Source: Halobaculum halobium (GTDB lineage Archaea > Halobacteriota > Halobacteria > Halobacteriales > Haloferacaceae). From it: a DNA stretch of 64,000 bases. The translations under genes and the position numbers were made by a program. Each line of letters begins with the position of its first letter. Positions within the stretch are counted from its first letter, which is position 1. Positions 1-7,564 of the stretch are shown here, one piece after another. The stretch covers positions 62,001-126,000 of the forward strand of contig NZ_CP126158.1 in NCBI RefSeq assembly GCF_030127145.1, in the 5' to 3' direction. Below the pieces are notes generated by a model. That model saw nothing but the letters and a program-made list of their open reading frames with translations, had not been told where the DNA came from and did not search any database.

Positions 1-501
1 GCGTTCTCGTGGGAGGAGAAGACCTGCAACACCGGCGGCGAGTACGGACACAAGACCGACGTAACCCTCGTCATCCGCGACGCTGCCGGCGAGAAGGTCT
101 TTGATGAGACGGTCCGCGAGTGCGTCCCCCGGAACCGTGTGGGGCAGATGCTCGGGGCGAACGCGGCTGTCGAGTTCGACCCGGAGCTTCCGGCGGGAGA
201 GTACACGGTGGAGGCGACCGTTTCGGTCATCAAGGAGGAGCGGACGCACTCCAGTACGCCGCGGTCCCTGACCGTCGAGGAGGACAGCAGCGCGCTTCCT
301 GGTGGCGACGACCCCGGCGGATCGAATCCGTTCGGCGGGGGCGGCGACGACCAAAGCGATGACGGCGGAAACAACCCGTTCGGCGGCTCGGGCGACGCGC
401 TCGGGCTGCCGAACAGCAAGGTCGTGCTGGCGCTCGTCGCGCTGCTGGCTATCGCGTGGCTGGCGAACAGCGCGAGCAACACCGCGGAGGCGTTCACATG
501 A
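1..501 (+). CDS. Viral-type surface protein with C-terminal membrane anchor (5' partial)
   Basis: The frame is open from the first base, so the N terminus lies outside the window; 166 residues remain. The visible part is a beta-strand-rich domain of about 85 residues with two cysteines (residues 9 and 41). A Gly/Asp/Asn linker with a repeated NPFGG motif follows, then one hydrophobic helix near the C terminus (starting about SKVVLALVALL). This stalk-plus-anchor layout is common for virion spike or envelope proteins of haloarchaeal viruses, but no family is recognised. The stop overlaps the next start (ATGA), which places it at the head of a compact structural-gene run. Role is inferred from layout and neighbours only. 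Confidence 0.6.
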   Translation, partial: AFSWEEKTCNTGGEYGHKTDVTLVIRDAAGEKVFDETVRECVPRNRVGQMLGANAAVEFDPELPAGEYTVEATVSVIKEERTHSSTPRSLTVEEDSSALPGGDDPGGSNPFGGGGDDQSDDGGNNPFGGSGDALGLPNSKVVLALVALLAIAWLANSASNTAEAFT

Positions 502-770
502 TGGACCTACTGGCGAGCTACGCGGTGCAGGTGTCAGCGGGTATCACCGCCACGTCGGCGCTCGGCATCCTCTACGAGGCCCACCGGATGCGCGGCGCTG
601 TCGAGCGGAATAGCGAGCGGGGCGCAGCGAACAAGACGCGGTCCATCGGCAATCGCCGGTGGCTCCAACGCTTCGGGGCGCGGCTCGTTGGCAACGAGAA
701 GTACCAGCCGCCGCACCGCTTCGACCCGGACGAGGAACCGCGACCCGACGGAGGGCGACAGGATGGCTAA
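498..770 (+). CDS. Small membrane protein of the viral gene run
   Basis: This 90-residue protein starts at ATG 498, overlapping the previous stop by four bases; an in-frame ATG follows at 501. A single N-terminal hydrophobic segment (about residues 4-24) is followed by a basic stretch (RMRGAVERN) and an acidic, proline-rich tail, as expected for a short membrane protein with a cytoplasmic or intraparticle tail. No family recognised. It is co-directional and translationally coupled with its neighbours, so it probably belongs to the virion or assembly module. Confidence 0.6.
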   Translation: MMDLLASYAVQVSAGITATSALGILYEAHRMRGAVERNSERGAANKTRSIGNRRWLQRFGARLVGNEKYQPPHRFDPDEEPRPDGGRQDG

Positions 771-924
771 CATCGAGAACACCGAGTACGAGGACATGAC
801 GGACGAGGAACTGAAGCGGGTCCGGGAGAAGATGGACGACGACACCGGCCGGACCGGCGGTGAGAGTGACGGCACCGACAATAACGGCGGGGCGTACGCC
901 GATCCTCCCGAGGAGGTGCGGTGA
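763..924 (+). CDS. Small acidic hypothetical protein
   Basis: Predicted 53-residue protein rich in Asp/Glu/Asn with the segment YEDMTDEELKRVREKMDDD, likely one short amphipathic helix followed by a disordered tail. ATG 763 is chosen because GGAGGGCGACAG precedes it as a ribosome-binding site and the stop of the upstream gene (768-770) overlaps the start by eight bases. A longer frame upstream (to 688) only shadows the preceding gene. Function unknown. Confidence 0.5.
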   Translation: MANIENTEYEDMTDEELKRVREKMDDDTGRTGGESDGTDNNGGAYADPPEEVR

Positions 925-1287
925 TGCCCTGGGTACCAGAACCCGACCCGGACGACGTTCCCTTCAACGAGCCGTACACAGCCGAGTTGGACGACGGCGA
1001 GAAGGTGACGGTTACGTTCACGCCCGAGCAGTCCGGTAGCGTGTTCTATCTCCCGATTCTTGCCATCTCGAAGGTCCGCGGCACGATCTACGAGATCCGC
1101 GACGACGGGAGCACGCAATACGGGCCGGCGGCCATCCCACCGACCGACATCGACGACATGACCGTAACCTTCGCCCCAGCAAAGCGCTTTCGCGACTCCC
1201 GAAGTAATCATCCGAAACACGTCGGGAGCACCCCAGACGTACCACATCCAGCCGGTCGGTTTCGAGCAGATCGAAGGGGGTGCCTGA
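924..1287 (+). CDS. Beta-rich viral protein, interrupted by a frameshift
   Basis: Starts at ATG 924 with a strong GGAGGTG site at 913-919 and overlaps the previous stop. The first 83 or so codons (phase 0) give a beta-rich protein containing DDGEKVTVTFTPEQSGSV and end around DIDDMTVTF. From about 1170 phase 0 turns into arginine-rich shadow sequence, while phase 1 becomes clearly coding (EVIIRNTSGAPQTYHIQPVG) and stops at 1285-1287, three bases before the next ATG. One extra base or two missing bases near 1173-1190 (CCCC at 1174-1177) would join the parts into about 120 residues. It may be a sequencing error, a real mutation or a +1 translational shift. The phase-0 frame otherwise fuses falsely to the next gene. 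Function unknown. Confidence 0.55.
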
Positions 1288-1289
1288 GA

Positions 1290-1682
1290 ATGGTACTTGA
1301 TACCACCGCAGAGGTAGACAAAATCGACTCCGTTCGTGATCGCAACGGAGACCCACGACCACCGGCAAACGCCGACAAGCAGGATGTAACAAACGCCCGG
1401 CTCGGGAACTACGACAGCCTGACGCAAGTTGTCCACTCGACTGGCGGGACCGACGCCGAACCCTTGCCGTCTCTCGACGTGCCTGAGGGAGCTGGAGTGC
1501 TGGTCGAGTACAAATCCGACAACTCGGGCGACGTGTTCGTCGGTGACGCCGACACACAGGAGTCGCCGCTAACCGGCCGTACGGACTCGCTGTTGTTCAG
1601 CGTCACAGATACGTCACTCATCCACGTTCGGACGCCGAACGCTGGTGACGCTGTCGTGGTCACGTTCGAGGGAGGCGAGTAA
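1290..1682 (+). CDS. Beta-rich hypothetical protein of the viral gene run
   Basis: This 130-residue protein starts at ATG 1290, two bases after the preceding stop in the corrected frame. Its C-terminal 80 residues look like a small beta-sandwich (GAGVLVEYKSDNSGDVFVGD, later SLIHVRTPNAGDAVVVTFE), a pattern common in minor virion or tail proteins. Phase 0 is also open upstream to 921, but that extension crosses the frameshift of the previous gene and is not a true N terminus. The stop is followed two bases later by the next start, so the two are cotranslated. No family recognised. Confidence 0.55.
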   Translation: MVLDTTAEVDKIDSVRDRNGDPRPPANADKQDVTNARLGNYDSLTQVVHSTGGTDAEPLPSLDVPEGAGVLVEYKSDNSGDVFVGDADTQESPLTGRTDSLLFSVTDTSLIHVRTPNAGDAVVVTFEGGE

Positions 1683-1684
1683 GC

Positions 1685-1891
1685 GTGCTCGAAAGCATTT
1701 CGAGCATCAGCGGATCGAACCTCGGGTACCTCCTGTTTGGGATACTCCTGGGGCTGGGCGTCCCGTTTCGGTACGGTATGGAACGGATCCGGGGACTATC
1801 CCGCGCAGCACTCGACAGACTCCCGTACAAGCCGCCGCAGACGAGCCGATCCGACCGAGAGAACACCAAGACCGACATGGAGGACAACTAA
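1685..1891 (+). CDS. Single-span small membrane protein
   Basis: GTG start at 1685 after a GGAGGCGAG site; 68 residues. One transmembrane segment (about residues 13-30, YLLFGILLGLGV) is followed by a basic region and a polar tail. The stop abuts the next ATG exactly. The size and topology fit a holin-like, anchor or envelope protein, but nothing in the sequence decides between these. Confidence 0.55.
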   Translation: MLESISSISGSNLGYLLFGILLGLGVPFRYGMERIRGLSRAALDRLPYKPPQTSRSDRENTKTDMEDN

Positions 1892-2896
1892 ATGCCAGAG
1901 AGAACGCCGGCGACCGGCCCGAACGCGATTCGGGGAAGAGACATCGAACCTAAATCGGTAAGTACAGAGGAATCGTTTACCGATCCAGGGAATAGGACAC
2001 ACACGCGCAAACTGCCCTTGAGAGATGCAATAGAAGTTGATATTGCGAGTGGCGACAGCATCCAAGCCGCAATCGATGAGGCAGCCGCCCCAGATTCACG
2101 GAGGAGTGGATCGGTCAGAATCCAAAAAGGTCCCATCACTAACGACTTCCTCGGAGACGTGTCCGCAAACGATACGTTGCCAATCACAATCGAGGGTGGC
2201 GTCACGCTCTCGCTATCAGGGGTGTGGCTCCGAGAGACGGCATCGTCAGCCGGTTCGGTGTTCGATTTGAAGCCAAACGCAACTGTCTACGCCGATGGGG
2301 CAATGCTATCGGAGTCGAGCGGTGTTGGGTCGTGGTTTCGATTTAACGCGGATCTTGAATCTATTGCGAGCCAAGATCAAACGGCTGTCTACGGCTACCC
2401 CCGTGTTGACACGACTAACGGCACCCCAATTGTTGAGTTTCGACAGACGAACGGGAATAGCGTTGTCGGCGGGTACGCCGAAGTCCACGCGTGGAACGCG
2501 GGCGGCGTCGCGCGCTTTCATTCTGGCGGAGCAAACGGCTGGGCGAATATGAATCGTGTGGAGGTCCGCGGCAACGTTTCTGCTGGGGAGGCTTTTGTGT
2601 TTGATTACGATGATGGCGTTGAAGTCACCCTCAACGTGGTCAATTCACACGGGTTGAATTTCACCGGCGGCGATCGGATCGCACTCTTCGACAACGCGGA
2701 CTCAACTACTGCCGGAGTGCGGGCAAACGTGTTGCGAGGGACGATGTTTGACGTTGCGTCAGTAACGACCCCGTGGGAATGGACAGCCAACTGCGACAGT
2801 AATAACAAGGTTATCCGCAGGTGGCCAACCGTCGCGGCAGGGATAAACGACTCTGGGGACGAGACGAACGAAGCGGTCGCCGACATGACGATCTAA
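1892..2896 (+). CDS. Beta-helix (pectate-lyase-fold-like) receptor-binding/spike protein
   Basis: 334 residues, ATG directly after the preceding stop, GGAGG at 1879-1883. After a short N-terminal segment (ATGPNAIRGRDIEPKSVST), the motif GDSIQAAIDEA opens a repetitive beta-rich region, as is usual for right-handed beta-helix proteins (pectate-lyase fold), which serve as tail fibres, spikes or glycan-degrading enzymes in viruses. No catalytic residues can be assigned. It closes the compact structural gene run, and base composition becomes more AT-rich within it. A role in binding the host surface layer or glycans is inferred from fold and position, supported by glycan genes immediately downstream. 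Confidence 0.6.
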   Translation: MPERTPATGPNAIRGRDIEPKSVSTEESFTDPGNRTHTRKLPLRDAIEVDIASGDSIQAAIDEAAAPDSRRSGSVRIQKGPITNDFLGDVSANDTLPITIEGGVTLSLSGVWLRETASSAGSVFDLKPNATVYADGAMLSESSGVGSWFRFNADLESIASQDQTAVYGYPRVDTTNGTPIVEFRQTNGNSVVGGYAEVHAWNAGGVARFHSGGANGWANMNRVEVRGNVSAGEAFVFDYDDGVEVTLNVVNSHGLNFTGGDRIALFDNADSTTAGVRANVLRGTMFDVASVTTPWEWTANCDSNNKVIRRWPTVAAGINDSGDETNEAVADMTI

Positions 2897-2993
2897 AAAC
2901 TCGGATTGGCACCTCATTTTTCAGTCTTTCCAGCCGAGTGTTCCAACGGATTGGCAAAGTCTAAATTCGGAGCGATGTAGGCATGCATATCGA

Positions 2994-4192
2994 ATGCGAC
3001 CTCAAATCTATACTCGCCTTTTTGCTCTACTACTTTCTTTGCCGATCATCGGCCACTTCATTCCGTACGGTTTTGATCTCGGCTTATATATTACACCGCG
3101 TATGATAGGTGTCTTTTTTGTAGGTTCTTTCGCATTTATAACGGCAATCAAAGAACGATATGTCAGGCTCACGCACTCGGATATTGGAATTTTTGTTCTA
3201 CTCTCTATCTTGATCGCCAGTTCATCTTGGTCTCCAAGTCCATACGAATCTATGCGCCGAGCTATTGATCTCGGCTTAATGATGATTTATTATGGATCTA
3301 TCGTAGTATATCTCGGTCGAGATGATGCTCTACAGGAACTCATCCGAGTACTTCTAATTATCTCGACTTTGTGGGTAGGATACGGAGTGTTCGAGATCGC
3401 TTTCGGCGACCTCACGCTGGTATTGTCCCGTATATTAGCCGAAACGAACTTTCGCGCAATCTCTTAGCTCTCATCCCACTCATGGCACTCGTCACCCATT
3501 GGAAGACCGGATGGACAAAAGTGGCGTACGTGGGGCTGACTGCGTCTATGATTTTCCTCATTCCTCTTTCGGGTTCCCGGGGAGGTATCGTTGGGCTTGT
3601 TTTCGTACTTGGTGCATTGACTATACTGTTTCTTCGGTCTATCGCCGAACTGGAACTCTTGAGACTACTTCCAGCTGGAGCTGTGGCAGTCATATTATTC
3701 GGCCTCGTTGTACTTGCTGCAGTCCATATCGGCATATTCCCACAAAGACTAACGAGTATCCCGCTCACAGCGGGCGCGTTCTCGCCTGAGGTTTTGGGAC
3801 CGCAGCGCTATGATGTTCACAAAGCGGAGCTTGTTACAATTCAGCGGCACTGGTTGACTGGTGTCGGATACGAAGGGTTTGTTGTCTTGACTGAGAAAAT
3901 GTACGAGATCGGCTCCTTCCGGGCACACAATCTGATTACACGTGTCTGGATGGCGGCTGGTATTGGACCAGTTCTCATACTGCTGGCAACCGGATTATCC
4001 ATCATTCGCAATTATACTCGAGCGATCTACAATCTGGATAGTATAGATCAGATGTACCTCTCAGCACTCTTTATTGGATTTGGTGGGATCACCGTCGCCG
4101 GAATGGTCAACATCGTGATTGACGAGCCACTTTGGTATGTCTTGATTGCTGTCGGGAGCAACTTGATTCCGGAAGAATCCAATAGGAGTTGA
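2994..4192 (+). pseudogene. O-antigen ligase/WzyC-like polytopic membrane protein, frameshifted
   Basis: Two overlapping frames, 2994-3467 (phase 0) and the one ending at 4192 (phase 2), join into a single polytopic protein of 399 residues if one base is restored near 3440-3465. The first half has about five hydrophobic helices; the second resumes at LLALIPLMAL and has about six more. The late motif AHNLITRVWMAAGIGP resembles the conserved His-Asn region of O-antigen ligase/polymerase (WaaL/WzyC) proteins, which transfer or polymerise lipid-linked glycans outside the membrane. A TATA-like TCTAAATTCG lies upstream. The gene is markedly AT-richer than its surroundings, which suggests recent transfer. 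It could be decayed, or intact but mis-sequenced. Confidence 0.6.
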
Positions 4193-4197
4193 ATGCT

Positions 4198-4338
4198 CAT
4201 TAATTGGCTCTGTTGAAACCCTCTTGCTGTCGTGCGATTTGTTGAGACGGTAATTTAGCACCGTAACCGAGAAAATCGGTCAGGAGACTCGCTCTTGCCA
4301 ATGTCAGATCTGAAGGATTTCAACAGAGCCCATTAATT
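4198..4338. repeat. 8-bp target-site duplication flanking the MITE
   Basis: CATTAATT occurs at 4198-4205 and again at 4331-4338, immediately outside the inverted repeats. The intact duplication shows that the insertion occurred as a simple event in the spacer between the two glycan genes. Confidence 0.85.
4206..4330. mobile_element. 125-bp MITE with IS6-family-like terminal inverted repeats
   Basis: The ends GGCTCTGTTGAAACCCT (4206-4222) and its inverse (4314-4330) match over 17 bases with one mismatch, and the outer 13 are identical. The sequence resembles IS6-family termini (IS26 end: GGCACTGTTGCAAA). The element is exactly flanked by 8-bp direct repeats CATTAATT (4198-4205 and 4331-4338), the duplication length IS6 transposases make. 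No open frame lies inside, so it is a non-autonomous derivative mobilised in trans. The perfect duplication suggests recent insertion. Confidence 0.85.
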
Positions 4339-4401
4339 GAATTCACACGAATTGAGTACATGCGTTCAAATCTAAATTTGACATTTTGATGCCAATCTCA
4401 T

Positions 4402-5418
4402 TCATAGGTCCTCTGAATTCGAATGCAGACGCAAGAGGATCAGCTCGGCCGTGAGTACAGAGAAAAATGGCATGACGAATACCCAATAGTATCTGAGTGA
4501 TTTAATGAATAATGTGCAGAAATAGAGCACAGAGAGAATCAATGATTGTCCCAAAACAGAATTTGGGCTTGAAGCAATTATCTGGATTGGTTGGCTTCGA
4601 ACCTTCCGAGATATCAAAATTGCTGCGGGAACACAAACGTGAACAGTCGACACAATCACAAGACCAAGTAAACTCACCCAACGTATCGGATTTATAAGCG
4701 GATTTCGCACAGGAGTAGCAACGTAATCTCCCGCAGCAAGCACCGAGGACAAAATAGCTTGCTGGAATGACTCAACACCCCAGATAACCCCAACAGTGCC
4801 ATAACTGACTGCAATGACAAGCAACCCAGCAGAAATATAAGAGAATACCCACTCGCGGGTACGCTTGCTTCGATGAATACCCCAGAGCAAAATTGGTATT
4901 GCCGCTAATGCAGTATATTGAGAGAACATCGCACCTGTGGCGATACTGACGCCTTTCGCGAATGGCTTCTCAGTATAAAGGGCGAAGAGGAGACATACGA
5001 CGGCAACTGAGCGGACATTAAGGATAGTTCCATTGATCAACGGGAGAGTAGATAGGTAGAGTAGTGCAGCGGCTTCACCAAATATCAAAGAGTAGTCTTG
5101 AGCAACCCATCGATAGAGTAAGACTGCTGCAAGTGCATTAGATAATCCAACAAATGCAAAGAACGAAAGCTCGTATTGTCCCGTTTGATAAAATAATACA
5201 TTGAGGATCTCAAAGAGAGGTGGTTTGTTGTCGCCCGCATTGCCGAGGTAAAGTGCCTCTCCAGAACTAACTGCTTCCGCGACGGGATACCAGACTTCCC
5301 GCGCATCGAAAAACAAATTCGAAAGACCTGCTCGCACCATTAGGAATTGGTAAGAAGCCTGGCCAATGGCTACTGTGGCAAGAAATATAGTAGCGAGACG
5401 TTCCCGATTCACAATCAC
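4402..5418 (-). CDS. GT-C type membrane glycosyltransferase
   Basis: 338 residues, GTG start (5418). The protein has about 9-10 hydrophobic segments. After the first helix comes a loop with FFDAREVWYPVAEAV and then GDNKPPLFEILN, the acidic extracytoplasmic loop plus KPPL motif of GT-C enzymes (ArnT, PMT, GT39/GT83 relatives). Those use polyprenyl-phosphate sugars to glycosylate lipids or proteins on the outer membrane face. It is AT-rich like the O-antigen-ligase-like gene, with which it converges across the MITE. Together they look like a transferred surface-glycan module inside the viral element. Sugar and acceptor cannot be read from sequence. Confidence 0.65.
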   Translation of the reverse strand: MIVNRERLATIFLATVAIGQASYQFLMVRAGLSNLFFDAREVWYPVAEAVSSGEALYLGNAGDNKPPLFEILNVLFYQTGQYELSFFAFVGLSNALAAVLLYRWVAQDYSLIFGEAAALLYLSTLPLINGTILNVRSVAVVCLLFALYTEKPFAKGVSIATGAMFSQYTALAAIPILLWGIHRSKRTREWVFSYISAGLLVIAVSYGTVGVIWGVESFQQAILSSVLAAGDYVATPVRNPLINPIRWVSLLGLVIVSTVHVCVPAAILISRKVRSQPIQIIASSPNSVLGQSLILSVLYFCTLFIKSLRYYWVFVMPFFSVLTAELILLRLHSNSEDL

Positions 5419-5651
5419 AAGGGTAAATGGAAATTCTTGTAATATTAACTGTTGTTCTTCAGCGATGCCAGGGGAATACTGAGAACTTGTTAGCGGCCGA
5501 TTCTTCTTTGACGCGGTGAAATGAAGTTCGCGAGTGTATCAGGAACCCCGGCAACCACCACCCTGAAATTAGTACTCGATTCTGCGCTCGGATGTGTACT
5601 GATCCGGTGTCCGGAGAATCCCCCGAGGGGTGGGGCTGAACTTTAGTCCCT

Positions 5652-5664
5652 GCCCAGACTGGGC
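5652..5664. promoter_or_regulatory. Interrupted palindrome upstream of the serine recombinase
   Basis: GCCCA-GAC-TGGGC forms 5-bp arms around a 3-bp centre, 37 bases before the probable recombinase start and just upstream of the AT-rich box AGATATTA (5674-5681). It may be an operator or a half-site for the recombinase. It is short, so chance occurrence in GC-rich DNA is possible. Confidence 0.3.
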
Positions 5665-5700
5665 GTAAAGGCTAGATATTAAGTGCTCGAAGTGGTGGGC

Positions 5701-6357
5701 GTGACCGTCGCCTGTTACACCCGCGTTTCCACCGCGAAGCAGAACCTCGAACGGCAGTTGACTTCGACGAAGCAGTACGCCGAGGACACCCTCGGCGCGT
5801 CGCTCGCCGAGATCGAGGTCTACCGCGACAAGTCGAGTGGCACCAACACCGCCCGCGACGCCTACCAGCGGCTCATGTCCGACGCGGAGGCCGGCGAGAT
5901 CGACGCCGTCGTTGCGCACGAGGTCTCGCGCGTCGCCCGCTCCATCACCGACCTGGAGCGCACCGCCGAGCGGCTGCGAGAGGCTGGCGTCGAGCTGCAC
6001 ATCGTCTCCGAGTCGCTGGTGATGAAGCCCGACGAGGAAGATCCGTACCAGCGCGCGCTCTTTCAGATGCTCGGTGTGTTCGGCGAGTTGGAAGCGCGGA
6101 TCAAGCGTCAGAACATCCGCGAGGGGATCGCGGCGCGCCAGGACTCCGATGAGTATCGGCACGGTCCCGCGCCGCTGGGGTTCGAGAAGGACGACGGTCG
6201 GCTCGTCGAGGGCAGCGACTACCACCGCGTCGTTACCGTGCTGGAGCAGGTCGCCGCCGACGAGATGAGCCAGCGCGCGGCGGCGCAGGAACTCGATGCC
6301 GGTCGGAAGACGGTCCGGCGGGCGGTGAACGAGCGCGCAGAACTGTACGGGTTGTAG
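5701..6357 (+). CDS. Serine recombinase (resolvase/invertase family)
   Basis: The N-terminal catalytic domain begins VACYTRVSTAKQNLERQ, with the nucleophilic serine in RVST. It continues with the family pattern IDAVVAHEVSRVARS and an ARIKRQNIREGI dimer-helix region. A short C-terminal helix-turn-helix (SQRAAAQELDAGRKTVRRA) binds DNA. At about 218 residues it is a small resolvase/invertase, not a large serine integrase. GTG 5701 is preferred because AGATATTA lies 20 bases upstream, fitting a leaderless message; an in-frame GTG at 5683 is the alternative. It stands alone between the glycan insert and the regulatory region, and the element also has a tyrosine integrase. Confidence 0.85.
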   Translation: MTVACYTRVSTAKQNLERQLTSTKQYAEDTLGASLAEIEVYRDKSSGTNTARDAYQRLMSDAEAGEIDAVVAHEVSRVARSITDLERTAERLREAGVELHIVSESLVMKPDEEDPYQRALFQMLGVFGELEARIKRQNIREGIAARQDSDEYRHGPAPLGFEKDDGRLVEGSDYHRVVTVLEQVAADEMSQRAAAQELDAGRKTVRRAVNERAELYGL

Positions 6358-6358
6358 C

Positions 6359-6556
6359 CTACTGCCGCCGACCGTATGACATTCCGAGGCGCCACATCAG
6401 CGGGACTGCGATCATCGGGATGAACGCCGCCGTGTTCGTTGGCTGGAGCGCGCCGAGAACTGCTGCCGCAGTCGCTACGACGGCCGCGATCGTCTGAACC
6501 CATCGGTTCCCGAGTAACCCATCCACCGCGTCGCCTGCGGTCGGCTCTTCTGACAT
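6359..6556 (-). CDS. Small two-span membrane protein
   Basis: 65 residues with two hydrophobic segments (about 21-37, TIAAVVATAAAVLGAL, and 44-57, AAFIPMIAVPLMWR) joined by a short turn, and a basic C terminus. Its end lies one base from the convergent recombinase gene. It is the last gene of a leftward run (7432 to 6359) of small proteins. The hairpin topology is shared by holins and by phage-encoded membrane inhibitors; no specific function is supported. Confidence 0.5.
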   Translation of the reverse strand: MSEEPTAGDAVDGLLGNRWVQTIAAVVATAAAVLGALQPTNTAAFIPMIAVPLMWRLGMSYGRRQ

Positions 6557-6615
6557 AATTCCGATTCCTCAACAGACCGTCTTAGTTTCGACGGTAAGTT
6601 AACATAATCAACGAG

Positions 6616-6858
6616 TTACTCGCGGCGCGGTGCATACTGTATTTCGCGCCCCAGACCGTCCCTCCGTGTCGCTTTTCTGTTTTGCATATATCTGAGAGCG
6701 TAAGAAGCTCCGAGAAGACATACCAGTGAAAGCGGGACAAGAGTGAGTGTCGAAGCGATACCCGATCCGGCTACTTCTGATGCGGTTATTCCTGTAACAA
6801 TCCCGATGGCGCCGTTTTCTAACACACGCTGATCCCACGGCAATCGATCAACTGTCAT
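6616..6858 (-). CDS. Small two-span membrane protein
   Basis: 80 residues from ATG 6858, overlapping the stop of the upstream gene (ATGA), so the two are translationally coupled. Two hydrophobic stretches (GAIGIVTGITASEVAGSGIA and LTLVPLSLVCLLGASYAL) precede a basic tail. A longer frame reaching 7020 shadows the neighbouring gene and is rejected. Function unknown; it pairs with the downstream small membrane protein. Confidence 0.5.
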   Translation of the reverse strand: MTVDRLPWDQRVLENGAIGIVTGITASEVAGSGIASTLTLVPLSLVCLLGASYALRYMQNRKATRRDGLGREIQYAPRRE

Positions 6859-7106
6859 TTCTGCGCTCGGTCGACTGGTGCCGCCGGCGAGCCGCGCGAG
6901 ACGCCGACCTGCTCGCGGAACTCCTCGTACCCGTCGCGATCCTCGATGGACTGCAACAGCGACTCGTTGATTCGCATCAGCTCCGGAACCACTTCCGCCG
7001 CCTCGATGTCCTCGCGCCACCCCTCCGCTTCCCCCGGTCGGAACAGCCCGAACCCCTCCACGTCTGCGACTAAGCGGAGCAGATCGGATCGCATCGATTC
7101 TATCAT
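6855..7106 (-). CDS. Small acidic helical protein
   Basis: 83 residues, predicted largely alpha-helical and acidic (LLRLVADVEGFGLF, then EVVPELMRINESLLQSIE), with a polar C terminus. Probably cytoplasmic. It sits between a ribbon-helix-helix gene and two coupled membrane-protein genes on the same strand. No family recognised. Confidence 0.5.
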   Translation of the reverse strand: MIESMRSDLLRLVADVEGFGLFRPGEAEGWREDIEAAEVVPELMRINESLLQSIEDRDGYEEFREQVGVSRGSPAAPVDRAQK

Positions 7107-7213
7107 GTTGGATATAGCTTCCGTTGTTTCACTTTCACTCCGGGTAGTAGGCTGACCCCTAATACCCTCCCGGCGTTACACGATAGTGCCGGTGCCGGGG
7201 AGTCCGGTTGCAC

Positions 7214-7432
7214 TCACTCGCCCCCGTCGTCCTCGGGACCGGCCATCAGCGACGGATCCGCAATCGCCGCCTGCATGAGGTTCCGAATCGCTTCGGAGCG
7301 AGACATGTTCAAGGGAACGTGCCCCTCGATCTGGGCTTTCTTCAAAGCCCGGTCGAAGTCGTCCTTGAACTCCGAACTAACTGTGGTGGTGACGTTGTGG
7401 GTTTCGTCACCGCCATCTGAGGTTGCACTCAC
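7214..7432 (-). CDS. Ribbon-helix-helix (CopG-like) DNA-binding protein
   Basis: 72 residues. The core NVTTTVSSEFKDDFDRAL gives the beta-strand and first helix, and MSRSEAIRNLMQAAI the turn and second helix of a MetJ/Arc/CopG fold, which dimerises to read DNA with its beta ribbon. It is divergent from another RHH gene at 7565 across a 132-bp region full of CTAAG-type repeats, its probable operator. It heads the leftward small-protein run, so it likely controls that operon and perhaps the rightward clamp/integrase operon. Confidence 0.65.
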   Translation of the reverse strand: MSATSDGGDETHNVTTTVSSEFKDDFDRALKKAQIEGHVPLNMSRSEAIRNLMQAAIADPSLMAGPEDDGGE

Positions 7433-7564
7433 ACGCGCGATTTGTGGCGCAGTAAGTGAATAGCTTAGGTACTAAGTCACTAACTTAATCAGGTCTACGG
7501 ATACATGGTGAAACAAGTGCAGCACCAAAATGACTAAGTTAACCACCTACTAAGCAGGGGGCGC
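7433..7564. promoter_or_regulatory. Divergent promoter/operator region with repeated ACTAAG motifs
   Basis: ACTAAG recurs at 7471-7476, 7533-7538 and 7549-7554, and a perfect interrupted palindrome CTTAG-GTA-CTAAG spans 7464-7476. AGTAAGTG (7451) and AACTTAA (7482-7488) are related variants. Repeated short motifs between two divergent RHH genes are the usual layout of RHH-controlled operators. Which protein binds is inferred. Confidence 0.5.

Noticed and set aside
921-1682. A single 253-residue protein
   Set aside because: The middle (KRFRDSRSNHPKHVGS) is a shadow. Phase 1 carries the true C terminus of the first gene, and a separate ATG at 1290 starts the second.
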